Below, in pieces: positions 10,221 through 21,472 of a stretch of 64,000 nucleotides of DNA (positions are counted from its first letter, which is position 1; each line of letters begins with the position of its first letter). The notes below the pieces were generated by a model. It was given only the letters and a program-made list of their open reading frames with translations. It had not been told where the DNA came from and made no database searches. The translations under genes and the position numbers were made by a program. The DNA is taken from the NCBI GenBank assembly GCA_025529335.1, contig JAMYHX010000019.1, forward strand, positions 124,001 to 188,000, written 5' to 3'. This DNA is from Rhizopus sp. PT2906 (Eukaryota > Mucoromycota > Mucoromycetes > Mucorales > Rhizopodaceae).

Positions 10221-10850
10221 GCGTTACCTTCAAATACATTGTATCCTTCTATAATAACTACAAACATATTCAACGTACCTTCTCATATACCAACTTTTAA
10301 TACGCACTTTAACCATATGCAACCATTATCATATCTCCAACCGATACAGCAACAGTCATTACAACAGCAGCCAATGCAACAGCAGCCAATGCAACAGCAG
10401 CCAATGCAACAGCAGCCAATGCAACAGCAGCCAATGCAACAGCAGCCAATACAACAGCAACAACCACTACAACAGCAGCCAATGCAACAGCAACAGCCAC
10501 TACAACAGCAATCAAGTATAAAAACAAAAAAGAAAAACCTAGTAGCCCATCTAAAGACGGCGAATGGAGAAAAAGAGAATATACCAGTAATAAGAGAATA
10601 CGACTTTTCAGACGAAGAAGATATCGTACCACAGCTTCCCTTAAAGCAAACTACAGTTCAAGTCGATAGAGGTGTATCACCAGAGTTAAGCTATGAAGAA
10701 AGAATGGAAAAAGAGTTGGAGTCTATAATGAAATCAGAGTTTGGAGAATCAAAAGAACAAGAGACAACAGAAATCAATCATAGACCAAGATATCAACCAT
10801 TAAACGAAATTAAAGTTAAAGTGACATATACCAAACGTGTAAAACAATAA
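9585..10850 (+). CDS. Disordered Q-rich protein with YSR-like motif and two KEN boxes
   Basis: Single exon, 421 residues, no globular domain recognised. Near the N terminus is VVTYSRKTR (about residues 14-22), like the YSR motif by which WAPL-type proteins bind Pds5. KEN tripeptides, the APC/C degron, occur in EEKENDIFDF and GEKENIPV. The middle has HPISHPITH-type and SYPVSYP repeats, a 13-Gln run (10182-10220) and tandem QQPMQ units (about 10364-10505). The C-terminal part is acidic then helical (YEERMEKELESIMKSE). A cell-cycle-regulated chromatin protein is a possible reading, but that is inference from short motifs. The stop lies 4 bp from the stop of the convergent CCA1 gene. Confidence 0.7.
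10182..10220 (+). repeat. CAG/CAA tract encoding 13 glutamines
   Basis: One CAG followed by twelve CAA codons inside the coding region of the Q-rich protein. Likely length-variable between strains. Confidence 0.9.
10364..10505 (+). repeat. 15-bp coding minisatellite (QQPMQ units)
   Basis: Near-identical copies of CAGCAGCCAATGCAA in tandem, then diverged units with CAACCACTA, all in frame, encoding repeated Gln-Gln-Pro-Met-Gln. Homogeneity of the first copies suggests recent expansion. Confidence 0.88.
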
Positions 10851-10854
10851 AGAA

Positions 10855-12552
10855 TTATCGCTTTTTATTTGCCCAATATTCAGACAGCATTTTTTCGCAT
10901 TCTTCTATTGTTCCATCCGGATTATCAAGTTGCCACTTCATTTGCACCTCTAATAACCCTGTGATATCAGGTCCTGGTCTTACACCAACCACTTCAGCTA
11001 CTCTCTTTCCATTGATCAGATGCTTCCATTCGTAGCAGTTTGTGATACCGTATTCCTCTGCTCTCTTGATTAGATCTACGTACTTTTGACATACACCATT
11101 GTCAATTTGGATTTCTTTAGGGTTAGTCCAAGGTGCATTAGGATACACATCCAAAAGTTCCTTTATCGCCGCACACTTAATCGCTGTCTTCCAGGTCTCC
11201 TTTAGTTCACGAATGACCATGCCCAGTTCTGCGCGTTTGATCTGTCGCTGTGTATTTTCCTTGGCCAATTCTACCAAAACAGGAATTCCTTGGAAAATGC
11301 TTGATACAGTCTTGATATCTGCATTATTTGTCTTTATAGAATCACGCAACACGCTTTGGACGCCAGGAAAGAATCGTTTCTTTTGCTCAACAGTTACACC
11401 CAAGAATGGCAAGACACTGGCCGTCAAAAACATTGTTCTTTTTTCTGCTTTACTTGATGACTTCAACACTGTCTCCTGTTGTTCTAGCCAAGTGACAGCA
11501 CCTACTGCATCCACAGCCATTTGATCACTACCAACGGTTCCACTGCTGATATCTTCAGGTGCCTTCATGACAATAGGGTAGAGCTCGAGTTGCTGAATAA
11601 GCTCAAGTGCCAAGAGTGGATGAGGACCACTTATCATCTTGTCAAATTCCGTTCCAATACGCTCTCGACTGATCTTATGAATCAATGCGTTCTTAATCTG
11701 TGGATGTTTGGCTGCCTCACAGAGCTCAGGTGTCATTTGGAAATTAAATCGGCTGGCAAAACGGATGCATCGGAGAACGCGAAGAGGATCATCGTGAAAT
11801 GTTTCGAATGGTTCAAGTGGTGTGCGGATGATACCATAAATTAGATCATGAATACCCTAATACATCAAATTAATATATACGCGTCATATGTACACATTGA
11901 TATATTTACGCGTTCTGTAAAGTCTTCAACCTCGTTCGTGTTTACATTGTAGAATAAGCTGTTGATTGTAATATCACGACGATAGGCATCTTCTGTAGGT
12001 GTACCAAATGTCTAATAGACAAGAATGAGAATGATTATACGCCTTTTTTTTTTGTTCGCTTACAATTTGGCTTGGTATACGACTGTCTGGTTCATAAGCC
12101 TCTGTGCGTAAATTACAGAAATCGACATCACGATCAAACAGTTTTGTTGTAGCAGTTTCCAAGTGTTTTGACTTTTCTGGATTGCTATCAATCTTGGCAA
12201 TGTTTCTGGTAGCAACGCCCTGATTCTTGAGATGCTCATTAACAAAAGTAGCAAATTCATAACCCATCATATCATTCACAGCAACATCCAGATCATTGCA
12301 TTCATTTCCAAGGAGCTATGTATGTTTGTTATTTGTTTATACATCACGTCCTTTTGGTTTATAATCATTGCTTACCTTATCGCGAACCCAACCACCAGCA
12401 ATTCTAGATTCAATTTTAGGTAAGTCAGGTCTCTTTTGTGCGATTAGCTCGGAAACACCTTGAAGTACTTTACATATTTTGTCTTCCACTTCAGTGAGCT
12501 CAATTTTCATAGTTGCCCCATTCTTGGCAACACCATAGACTCTAGTACTCAT
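10855..12552 (-). CDS. CCA1: tRNA nucleotidyltransferase (CCA-adding enzyme)
   Basis: Four exons: 12376-12552, 12064-12315, 11910-12011, 10855-11856, giving 510 residues in phase. It adds the 3' CCA to tRNAs from CTP and ATP without a template. Visible class II nucleotidyltransferase marks: RIAGGWVRDKLLG, catalytic NDLDVAV (Asp-x-Asp), YRRDITINSLFYN, DDPLRVLRCIRFASRF, and KISRERIGTEFDKM for the base-selecting neck. Yeast Cca1 is of similar length. The start at 12552 (MSTRVYG) gives a cytosolic/nuclear form. An in-frame ATG at 12630 adds 26 mostly hydrophobic and basic residues that could target mitochondria, as in yeast CCA1, where alternative starts are used. Confidence 0.94.
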
Positions 12553-12630
12553 GATTCTTTTTTGAAAAAGACGATTTAATGACGGAAAAAGAACAGTTGT
12601 GAAACTGAACATAAAAAAAAAGCCTTTCAA

Positions 12631-13330
12631 ATTTAAACATCACCAAAAAAAAAAGGAGGGGAGAGGACTGTGATGTTTGTCTCAAGTGCTGCAAGAATAA
12701 CAATGCATCTTTTTCTCATCTTAATAAAAGTCTAATCAGTACATATATTATCAATACTGTAAAGTCTTTGTCTTATTGAGTATGCGCTTTTGCTTGGATG
12801 AAGAGTTATTATAATGTTAAACCAACCACCAAACAAGGCTGACGGAAATAGTTGACATGACATTATAGGTACAAGATAGTGCTATGAATACTAATGCTGT
12901 GGATTCTATGTTAGCTAACAATACTAGTTTACTGAATGCTAAATAGTCAAGAGTAGATAACATAGATCACCATCGTCCATAAAAACAGTAACCAAGGAAA
13001 ATATGCCATAGAGCGGAGTCTATAAAAAGCAAGATGATTGGCTAAAATTTAACTCTTTATCATAAATCAAGCGTGTGTGCATTCGTTTGTAATTTCCTTA
13101 TTTACACTTTTTTCTCTCATATTTTTTTATTTCATATTTAAATATTCTTGTGATATGGAATTGAATAAAAGAAAGAAGAAACACACCATATTTGCTTTAT
13201 AAAATGCAACAAAAGATAGCCATAAACGTAATATAATAAAAAAAGAGAGAGAGGGGCATGATATTAACATATATGGACACAGTCTCAATTAAAAATTATA
13301 GTAGAGGAGGCAGAGAGCAATGATGATACG
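12631..13330. other. Intergenic spacer, divergent promoters
   Basis: AT-rich gap between the divergent CCA1 and FYVE genes. Poly-A/T tracts and a purine-rich block (AAAAGAGAGAGAGGGG, 13240-13255). No gene seen. Confidence 0.5.
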
Positions 13331-14526
13331 ATGCAGTTCAACGTCACTTCCCCTGAATCATCCATTCACAATGATAATACTCCTCTCAACACTTTGCATC
13401 GTGAGTCATTTTGCATTTGTTTCTCTTTTTTCTTTCTTTACTCATTTTTTTATTAAAAAACATGATTGTAGCTAATGATGCGATCATTACATTATCAAAA
13501 AGAAGAAGAAGAATAGGAACAATGGAAAAATTTGAAGACACACAGTTTGAATTAAATCAGATAATTTCGAGAACAGTAACACATTACCGCAGACAAAATG
13601 ACGATGATGATGTTGATACCCTTTTATCCTACTTGATGCACCATGCTGAGCAACTAAAATCATTTTCAATTGACTTGTTAACAACTGAAGGGAAATTTCG
13701 AGAATTTCAGTCATTACAGCTGTCGATCATGGAGGAATACGAACTTCGAGAAAAGGCATATCAGCAAAGGATTGATGAATGCGAACAGGTCTCTCGTCAA
13801 CAGCTGGAGCTTATCAACAATTTAGTCGAGCTGTATCATGATTTAGGGCCTAAGCAACAACAGCAACTTGGCAGCAGTCATGATGACCATAGAAAGTCAT
13901 TCATGACGACATCAACGTGGCAAAGTTCAGAGCAAGATTACTATAGAAGCAATAGCACACGTGCAACGAGTGTCAACAGCTTCTATGGCAACCCAAAATG
14001 TGTTGAGCTACAACAGAATCAGGAAAACAATTTAAGATACAAGATGAGCCTATTGATAGGAGGAATAGTCGGTACCGGAGAGGTCGTTCATTCATTCGAC
14101 AATCAAGGCGGAATAAGAGAGTTTATTATTGCAGGAACAGGTATCATTGGTTCAACCAGATACAGTTATATGCTTCATCTTGACCAAAGTTTACGCCATC
14201 AGTTTAAATTACTGCCCAAGTTACTATGGACACCAGATGATCAAGTTGAGCACTGTCAGCTTGATACCTGCTTTACCCGATTTTCTTTGTTACAAAGGAA
14301 GCATCATTGTCGAAGGTAAAAGAAATAGTTTTCTCGTCTGAAAACATTTTTCACTCATTCGATTTATTATTATTATTATTATTATAGATGTGGCAAAATC
14401 TTATGTCATAAGCATAGCTTAAACCAGTTACCGTTATTTTCATCCGTAGAACAAAAGGCATTAGATTGGCATCGTGTATGTGATGCGTGTTTTCATGAGT
14501 TAATTTTGATACCTGTCATTGTATAA
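13331..14526 (+). CDS. FYVE-type zinc finger protein
   Basis: Three exons: 13331-13400, 13472-14315, 14388-14526; 350 residues. The N-terminal two thirds is helical and probably coiled-coil (about 40-155), then a Ser/Asn-rich linker. The C terminus is a FYVE finger with the WTPDD start, the basic RKHHCRR motif, CGKILCHKH and RVCDACF. FYVE domains bind phosphatidylinositol 3-phosphate on endosomes and vacuoles. The first zinc pair is spaced C-x4-C, and one expected Cys is His (CHKHS), a variant also known in other fungal FYVE fingers. The finger is split by the second intron. Two ATGs in another frame (13320, 13323) precede the start; 13331 is chosen because only it stays open through the splice. 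Confidence 0.88.
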
Positions 14527-15084
14527 ACTAATCATCATTGCGTATTTATATGTGTAAATATTGTAAATAAATGAACTTTAAAATAATGATAGTAATGAAT
14601 AAAAATAACGTATACTATATTCATCAAGGTACATTAGATTCAGGAGCATCGTGACACTCTTTTGAGGGTCCTTAAGGGATAAAGGAGAGGGGGCTTTCAT
14701 TGTTTTGATTTGATTTGTAAACTCATAAAAGGTTTTGAAGTTCTATTTGATACTATCAAAGGCATGTTTTTTCTTGATCAGCAAAAGCAGAAAATATAGT
14801 ATAGAACACATTCCGAGTGACCACAAATAGTTTTTTTTTCTTTACCCTTTTCAAAAGATAAAAAAAAAATGGGTACTGCTGAAAAACTCTTCTTAGGTTA
14901 TCTCTTTGTTACACTGTCGTTATTTTAAAAAAGGGACCAACAAGCAATAAGGGTCACCAATGCTTCATGTATAAGCAGCTATTAATGATTTTAATATATT
15001 TAGTTTAATATATTTAGTGATAATAATAATAATCATAACAATAAATGGTATAGCAACGATGGTAATATACATGAAGGGAATTTA
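14527..15084. other. Intergenic spacer between convergent genes
   Basis: AT-rich, with AATAAA-like signals at 14568 and 14599, and TTTAATATATTTAGT repeated in tandem near 14990-15017. No gene. Confidence 0.5.
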
Positions 15085-16993
15085 TTATTCAACAACGCTG
15101 AGCTCCGTAGATGATTCGGATTCATCAAGTAAGCCAGTTACTGACTTTGAAGGTATCTTGACTGGCTGAATATCTAAATCGATATCACTGTAGCTGCTGC
15201 TGCTACTACTAGATGAAGATGAAGCAGAAGGAGTTTGCTGTTTCTGTCGCTGCTGCTCTATCTTTTGAAGCATATTTGTCGTACAAACTGCCACAATATC
15301 GTTTTGTAAATTAGCCAATTCTTCATCATGAGGCTATGTATTATTATTAGTATACTACAGAAATTGTTTGTAGTGATCACTTACGGGAATATTGATATCG
15401 AGAAATGTAAGGGTATGATTCATTTTGATGGATATTGAAAGAGCCAAGATGCCAGCCATGTCTATCTGAGGATTCCTTGACAGGTCTAATCGACTCAGGC
15501 ATGTATTCTCCGATAGCGCTTCTGCCAAGGCAATAGTCGCAGCAGAATCGAGTTGTGTTTCTGACAAGTTTAAGCTCTGAAGTCCGCGGTTCCTGGCAAT
15601 GGCAGTTTTCAACTCAAGTATCTAAAAAAAAGTCAGCTATTTTCTATAGTAACGTATGATGTATGTGCTTACTCCTTCGTCATTATCGCTTAATAAAGGG
15701 TTCTTTGATAGATCTAATGACTCCAGACAGTTGTTTTCTAATAATGCTTTTGATAATGTAGATAGATCGTGTGATGTTATTTTACAATTTGATAAGCAAA
15801 GATGTAAGAGTGTGTTGTTATTGATCAAAGCGTAAGCTAGGATAGGTATCTGGAATTGTTGACAGCCGGATAAATCGACGGTGGATATATTACTAGAGAG
15901 TAGATTGGCTAAATGAATAGTAGATGAAGGTGGTATACGATAATTGCATAAAGATAATGTCGAAAGTCCACCAGGATGCTTTTTGATTCCTTCAGAGAGT
16001 AATTGCAATATTTGAGGGGGTTTTAAAATAAACTCGTCCAATTGCAACTTTTCAAGTGAGCCAGCAAGTTGTATTCCTTGTGCAAGGTATTGCATCCCTC
16101 TTTTATCGATACTGTTTTTTGACAAATCAATTGACTGGATCTTTTTAGACTATGTGTATGATTTTTCATTAGTTACTATGACAACCTTCAAATGATATAA
16201 TTTACCTCTTTTATAAATATGGCAATGTATCTATATCCCTTTGACTTTATATTATTCTGTGAAAGATTCAATTTGATAACTGTGTTACTAACTAATAAGC
16301 TGCAAAGTAAAATACGAATGGTCTATAAATATATATGAGTTACACATTTTCAACATGTCACAAAGAAACCTACTTCATCATCCATTTTACAATTAGACAA
16401 ATTCAAATACTTTAAACCAAATTTAAGCATCAAAATATCTGAAAACGATCCTGCATGCTGTAAAGTAATTGTTGCTCCACTTAAATCAATAGTCTCGAGC
16501 GATCTAATACATGTCAATATATATATATATATATATATTCCCGTCTTTTTATAATATCTATATATATATGTATTTACCGGCAATGTCTCAGGATGTGTCT
16601 AAATTGATCAATCACACCTTCACCGTCTCTTTGGATGCAAGCATGGTCATAATAATCGGCCAAACGAACATGTGTCAACTCTTGCTGAATTTTATTTCGA
16701 AGCTGTCTTTCTTTTTCATATTCAACATCTCTGGGAGAATCATCAAAAGCGAATGAATGTTCTTCGATGAGATTGCCTACTGAAAAGGTGACTCTTTTCA
16801 AGTCATGTTTTCGTAATGAAACACCATCCTCTCTCTCTTGGTTTTCTTCATTTGGCGGGGATAATATTTTAGATTGTATCCGAGATAGCCAACTGTGAGC
16901 GACAGGTGTTATAGGTGAAGTGCTAGTCGTTGGTCTTTGATTCTCAGGTCTATACTTTAATATACTTTTAGGACGTTTGTTGCTGTGATTCAT
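15085..16993 (-). CDS. PPP1R37-like leucine-rich-repeat PP1 regulator
   Basis: Six exons: 16578-16993, 16374-16503, 16206-16322, 15673-16149, 15385-15621, 15085-15333; 541 residues. The disordered N terminus carries KSILK and a textbook PP1-docking RVxF motif (KRVTFS, Arg67-Phe70). Then come about ten ribonuclease-inhibitor-type LRRs (LETIDLSG, LKYLNLSNCKM, LESLDLSKNPL, LSRLDLSRNPQ), and a final unit GILALSISIKMNHTL..LDI followed by a helical and Ser-rich tail. Order and the last repeat match PPP1R37 (LRRC68), an inhibitor of protein phosphatase 1. A TA dinucleotide tract lies in the first intron. Likely role: targeting or inhibiting Glc7/PP1. Confidence 0.8.
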
Positions 16994-17326
16994 TGAAACA
17001 GGAAAAAGAAAAAAGAAAACAAGACAAAAAAGAGAAAAAGATGGTTAATTAACCTCGTGACTTTTTGTTACGTTTTATGCTAAATCTGCGCTTGTACTTC
17101 TTTATCATACATTGACCCTCTTTACTGCTTGACGTGCTTTTTTATATCTTTTCCTTTTTCTTTCTTTTTTTTTTTTACACATTCCATAATATATAAGTTA
17201 TCACATTAAATAAAAATCCAAAATAAATAAAACCTTCGAGAGTAAGCTTCTATGTTGAAGCTTTGCATTCATATATAAACAAAGCTTATTTTATACATAT
17301 ATTATTATATACATAATGAGAGTAAT
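16994..17326. other. Intergenic spacer between two minus-strand genes
   Basis: Poly-pyrimidine tract at 17140-17180 (promoter-like for the LRR gene on minus is unlikely from orientation; it is more likely 5' flank) and AT-rich 3' flank of the WD40 gene. No gene. Confidence 0.4.
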
Positions 17327-18724
17327 TTACATGCTGAAATATCTGGCAATCGGTATGTTGTTGTTGTTGTTGTTATTGTTGTTATCATCTTCCTCAGAAT
17401 ATATTAATAAACCAGGATTATGTCGTTTTAGTTTACAATAGGCTGACCAATTGGGTTGAACAGTTGGGAATTGTTTATCAATAAATAGTTTAGCTGCAGT
17501 AACAGGTTTTGGGAACTTGTTTGATTTCCAAACAGGTTGATTATGTTGATAGTTGGAGTAAGACCAAATACGGACATGTCCATCATCACCTGCAACTAAC
17601 AACATCTTGTTATCCAAATCAATATCAAACGCAAGACTGTGAGTAGCTTCATTTCGATGTCCCTTCAGGCTGCGAACAGGGTCTGACCTTAGTTGTCGAT
17701 TATCCCATATATCAATCGAACCATCCATACTGACTGTTAATAGCTGATGACGGTCTAGTTCTGCCATTTTAGTGACTGAAGATGATGCTTCAAACATAAA
17801 GTTAAAGCGCATCGTGTTCTCTCTCAAGTCCATGAGCTTAATCGAGCCATCCCTTGAGCCAACATAACAGTTGGCTGGTTGGTTTTTTGAGAAATGCACA
17901 TCAAAGACAGATGATCGTACCTTTCTTGATCCTACACGTCTCAAACTGCTTGTTAGCTGGTATAAATGTTTATCTCCACCAATCATGGTACTGTCATAAA
18001 AATCATCTGTTGCTGATGTCCAAAACATGTCGCGAGATGCAAAGAACATGGCTTCCTCCTTAAGCTCTGTTGTTGATGAAGGTAACTCTAATATATGGTC
18101 AATATCTCGTATAGTCGTTCCAGAATCGTCCAAGAAATGAGAAATCTCTTCTGTTGACAATGGTCTCTGTTTAGGTATAGCCATTCTTCGCATCGTTGAA
18201 TCACTTGTGCTTAGTAAGACGGTGTCATAGTCTTGACTGGCATTTTTAAAGCTATAGTGAACAGAGGTGATGGTTGTATACTCTTCTAAGCTGTATCGAC
18301 AATGCCCACGTCTCCATATTTGAAAGCTTGGATTTATCTGGTACCCAATGTTATACAACAGTCGATGCTTTGAAGCAACCAGCATGTTGCCGTAGTTGGG
18401 TCCACCTGTCATGATCACTTTTGGATCCTCAAAATCTTTGTTCAAAATAACCTTGCTCTGAGGTTTCATAAAAGTCAAGAGTGTAGCAATGTGACCATTG
18501 ATCGTCACTTGGGGATTCATTCCAGTCGCTCTTTGTCTAAAAAAGTCTCCAAGTGTTGGTACAATAGGCTTTGGTTTTTTAATAGCCTTCTTTTCTCGTT
18601 CCTCTTCTTCTTCTGCAGCAAGCCTTTTCCTTAGTTCAGTCATGCTGTATGGTCCAGAAGAAGTGATCTTGTAATATTTATTTGACTTGACATCAAAGAA
18701 GTATCCTGGTATTGCAAACGACAT
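17327..18724 (-). CDS. DCAF4-like WD40 protein (CUL4-DDB1 substrate receptor)
   Basis: Single exon, 465 residues. The N terminus has the IPGYFFDVKSNKYYKI block typical of DCAF4/WDR21. WD40 repeats follow from about residue 120: VFDVHFSKNQPANCYVGSRDGSIKLMDLR, LLTVSMDGSIDIWDNRQ and SLAFDIDLDNKMLLVAGDDGHVRIW. IWDNR is the WDxR box that contacts DDB1, so a role as adaptor of a CUL4 ubiquitin ligase is likely. The C terminus has a run of nine asparagines encoded by (GTT)n on the plus strand at about 17357-17384. It is tandem with the C2 gene, 81 bp downstream of its stop. Confidence 0.8.
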   Translation of the reverse strand: MSFAIPGYFFDVKSNKYYKITSSGPYSMTELRKRLAAEEEEEREKKAIKKPKPIVPTLGDFFRQRATGMNPQVTINGHIATLLTFMKPQSKVILNKDFEDPKVIMTGGPNYGNMLVASKHRLLYNIGYQINPSFQIWRRGHCRYSLEEYTTITSVHYSFKNASQDYDTVLLSTSDSTMRRMAIPKQRPLSTEEISHFLDDSGTTIRDIDHILELPSSTTELKEEAMFFASRDMFWTSATDDFYDSTMIGGDKHLYQLTSSLRRVGSRKVRSSVFDVHFSKNQPANCYVGSRDGSIKLMDLRENTMRFNFMFEASSSVTKMAELDRHQLLTVSMDGSIDIWDNRQLRSDPVRSLKGHRNEATHSLAFDIDLDNKMLLVAGDDGHVRIWSYSNYQHNQPVWKSNKFPKPVTAAKLFIDKQFPTVQPNWSAYCKLKRHNPGLLIYSEEDDNNNNNNNNNIPIARYFSM

Positions 18725-18805
18725 AATACCAAAAAAAAGTATAAAGAAAAGGATAGAATTCTGATTGGACTAGATTTGCTTGTTTATTAATGCACTAAAA
18801 AAAAT

Positions 18806-20204
18806 CTATTTCCAATGGCTATCCTTATGCTTGTTCTTCTTCTTATGGCTAGAATCAGAGTCTGAATCTGAGGAAGAAGAGTCTGAAGAAGATGAGCCAG
18901 AGTGTGATCCTCTTCTTTCTTTCTTCTTCTTCTTTTCTCCTTTTTCCTTCTTTTTCTCTTTATGCTCAGACTTGACTTCAGAACCATGGTATTTTTCAAC
19001 ATGAGGTGCTTGGTATTGATGATTATCAATCTTGTAGGGTAAATTTTGAGGTTGTTGATGCATAGTAGGCATCATAGGTGGCTTTTGATCGTGTTTATGC
19101 TTCTTTTCTTCTTCTTCTTTCTTTTGATCAAAGTGTTCTTTCAATTCATGAGCTCCCCAAGCAGTTAAGCCAATAGCAGCAGCACCAGCCAGGACACCAC
19201 CACCGTATTTCTAATGAGGAAATTTATGAGTTATAGTTATGAATAAGCAATGATATATTACTTACCATCCAGGTAGGAATCTTTCCTCTGGCCTTCGCTT
19301 CTTCAAACTCTTCTTTAGTCATATTTTCTGTGTTGATGCCGCTTCCAACAGGTGAAGGCATTCCACCACTATCGGTACCATATGAAACAGGAGCAGGTGG
19401 TGTAAAAGGAGGAGGATTGCCAGCACCATAGTTCTCGGGAATTGGGTTAGCAGGACCAAGAGAAGAGTAAGAGCTTTGACGGCTTTCTGATCCAAAATGG
19501 TGGGAAGTATTAGTTTGAGTGGTACTTTGTTGGTAAGATACTTGTTGACCACCAGCCAGGCTCATGTTACCAAAGGATGAGGTGACAGAGCTAACAGTAT
19601 TTGAACCCTATTACACAATGTTAATTCCCCTTCTTGGCCACTCCCACATCTGTTGTTACACGCTTACATTAAAGGATAAATCCAACTTGACCTCACCAAA
19701 AGGTTGACCATTAGCAGCCGAAGTTAATGCAACCCATTTTGATGCAGTGCCTTGGTTGAAGACTTGGTCTAGCTCAACCTTACCATAGGCAAGAAGACCA
19801 CCTCTATTGGGACTTTCATTGACCAGTTCAACTGTCAAGACCTTTTGACCTTCAGATACATTACTTACAAGAATAAAATGAGTAAGATATACATTTATTG
19901 AATAAAACGCTTAACCTACCATGTCAAGATATTCGACCACATAGGTTCGGGACCATCAACTGAATGTGTCCTGTGCTTTTCTGATTCATGAAGGAAGCAA
20001 CCAACAAAGAGTCTGGCGCCTATGCAGGTTTTTTTTTTTTTCTATTAGACCCCTATATAATGACCCAGGGCCTTCATAATTTATTTATTTACCTTCAATA
20101 TGAGCAAGTCCTCGTGCAGTAACTATTTATCATTCATGAATTTCCTGTCATTCTTCCTTTCTCCTCTTTTTACCTGGAGCAACGGTAAGCTTTCCGACAG
20201 CCAT
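18806..20204 (-). CDS. C2-domain protein with lysine-rich tail
   Basis: Six exons: 20174-20204, 20093-20122, 19920-20019, 19668-19863, 19266-19607, 18806-19210; 367 residues. The first two exons are only 31 and 30 nt. Residues 1-135 form a C2 domain (GKLTVAPGVTARGLAHIEG..ARLFVGC...DGPEPMWSNIL...VLTVELVNE...GKVELDQVF). Then a Gln/Ser/Pro-rich linker, KARGKIPTWM, a glycine/alanine helix (KYGGGVLAGAAAIGLTAWGAHE) and a highly charged His/Lys-rich and Ser/Asp-rich C terminus ending HWK. C2 domains bind phospholipid, often with calcium; the loop aspartates look incomplete, so calcium binding is unsure. This layout recurs in small fungal C2 proteins of unknown role. Confidence 0.85.
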
Positions 20205-20777
20205 AGTTTGTTAAAAAAAAAAAAAAAGAGAAAGTAAAGAGAAATAAAAGAGAAAAGGGGAAATTGGTTATTTCTATTTTTATAATGCTTCATTAACAAA
20301 TAAGCAGATGAGCGCGAGGCTGATAATTCGGAAAGCGAAATATAAAGTGTTGGGTGCCAAGATTATTTAGCGTGTGGCATATTTTGATTGTAGGGATCCA
20401 ATGTGGCTAGTACAGTGCCGTCATTTGGCACCGGCGGCACTCAAAAAGCTCTGCTGTTTTGGTCTCTCCCAATTTGAGGTTTTTGCTAGTGGCTTTCCAA
20501 AGCCCAAATGGTGTCTGTATACTGTAGACTATATACCCAGTTATTGGTTTACATCTAGTAGAGGTCAACGTAATAGACTTATAGTAACTCACCCTCATGA
20601 TTAATAAGACATACATTTTGATTCTATTCTCGTAGGTCAGATAAAATAATCTTTTTCTCCCAATAACAAATCGTTACACACCACTTTTAGTTTTACAGGC
20701 AGAGACTTTACCGCAAGTTGAAGCGAACAAAACTACAGAGTTTTTTTGAGTACCGCCATTCGGCACTGGTGGCACTA
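20205..20777. repeat. Flank with paired 28-bp near-palindromic repeat
   Basis: Upstream of the C2 gene. Two 28-bp copies in direct orientation at 20414-20441 and 20749-20776 share AGTRCCGYCATTYGGCAC and end GGCACT, differing at about six sites. Each is itself partly self-complementary (AGTGCCG...CGGCACT). The 300 bp between them has no gene. Together they may be the ends of a small non-autonomous element; the second copy abuts the TA target of the larger element at 20780. Confidence 0.5.
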
Positions 20778-20779
20778 TA

Positions 20780-20810
20780 CACTATTTCCGGAAATTAATG
20801 GGACACTTCA
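20780..20810 (+). repeat. Left terminal inverted repeat
   Basis: Perfect 31-bp match to the reverse complement of 22809-22839, bordered outside by TA. Followed by an A-run and the sub-terminal AAATGAGCCAAGAA block shared with the other arm. Confidence 0.85.
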
Positions 20811-21200
20811 AAAAAAAAAAAATGAAAATGAGCCAAGAAAAAAATAGTAACATTGGCGAAACGAAGACAAAGGATGTGGTTAAATCCCTCCAGACCGCGC
20901 TTTATACTCAGTATTATATAAATTAAATAAAATTTCCATTGTATTCCCTTTATGTCTTGAAGGTCGCGCTCAAGCTTTTTGTGATTTGAAGACATGAGGC
21001 ACGGGAGTTTCTTTTTACTTGCGGTTCATTAGCCAACTGAAAAAACTTGGGTGAGTAATCATATCCTTTGTCTTGGTTTTGTCAACGTTACTATTGTCGT
21101 AGGAACGACTGACAATTACAATAGCCAAAGAACAGAAAAAGATATGTAAATAGAGAAGAATATATTTATATGGATAAGCATTAGTGACTTAAGCAATTCA

Positions 21201-21350
21201 ATTTGCACAGCAAACAGCACTAGACAAACTACATCCACACAACACCATGTACAAAACTAAAGTCTAAGAGAAGCATGTATCGATGAGTCTGTAATAATAT
21301 CTTTATTATGTTGAAAGCTCAGCATTAAAATAGCATCATTTTATAAGAAG
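21201..21350 (+). repeat. Dispersed repeat, copy A
   Basis: About 150 bp, roughly 75-80% identical by eye to 51982-52125. Shared cores include GCAAACAGCACTAG, AAGAGAAGCATGTATCGAT and TCTTTATTATGTTGA. It lies upstream of the cargo gene inside the TIR element. Confidence 0.75.
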
Positions 21351-21472
21351 ACGCAGTGGTATTTTTTAATTCATTTTGCTTACATATCACTATGCCAATA
21401 CAACCAAAAACATTAAAGACTCCCAAGTGAAATTAACTGGTTGCGCAAAAATTACAATGAAATTTATGGAAG

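Noticed and set aside
10309..10632. Long Val/Ala-rich antisense ORF under the Q-rich repeat
   Set aside because: Mirror image of the CAG/CAA-type repeat on the opposite strand; typical shadow frame.
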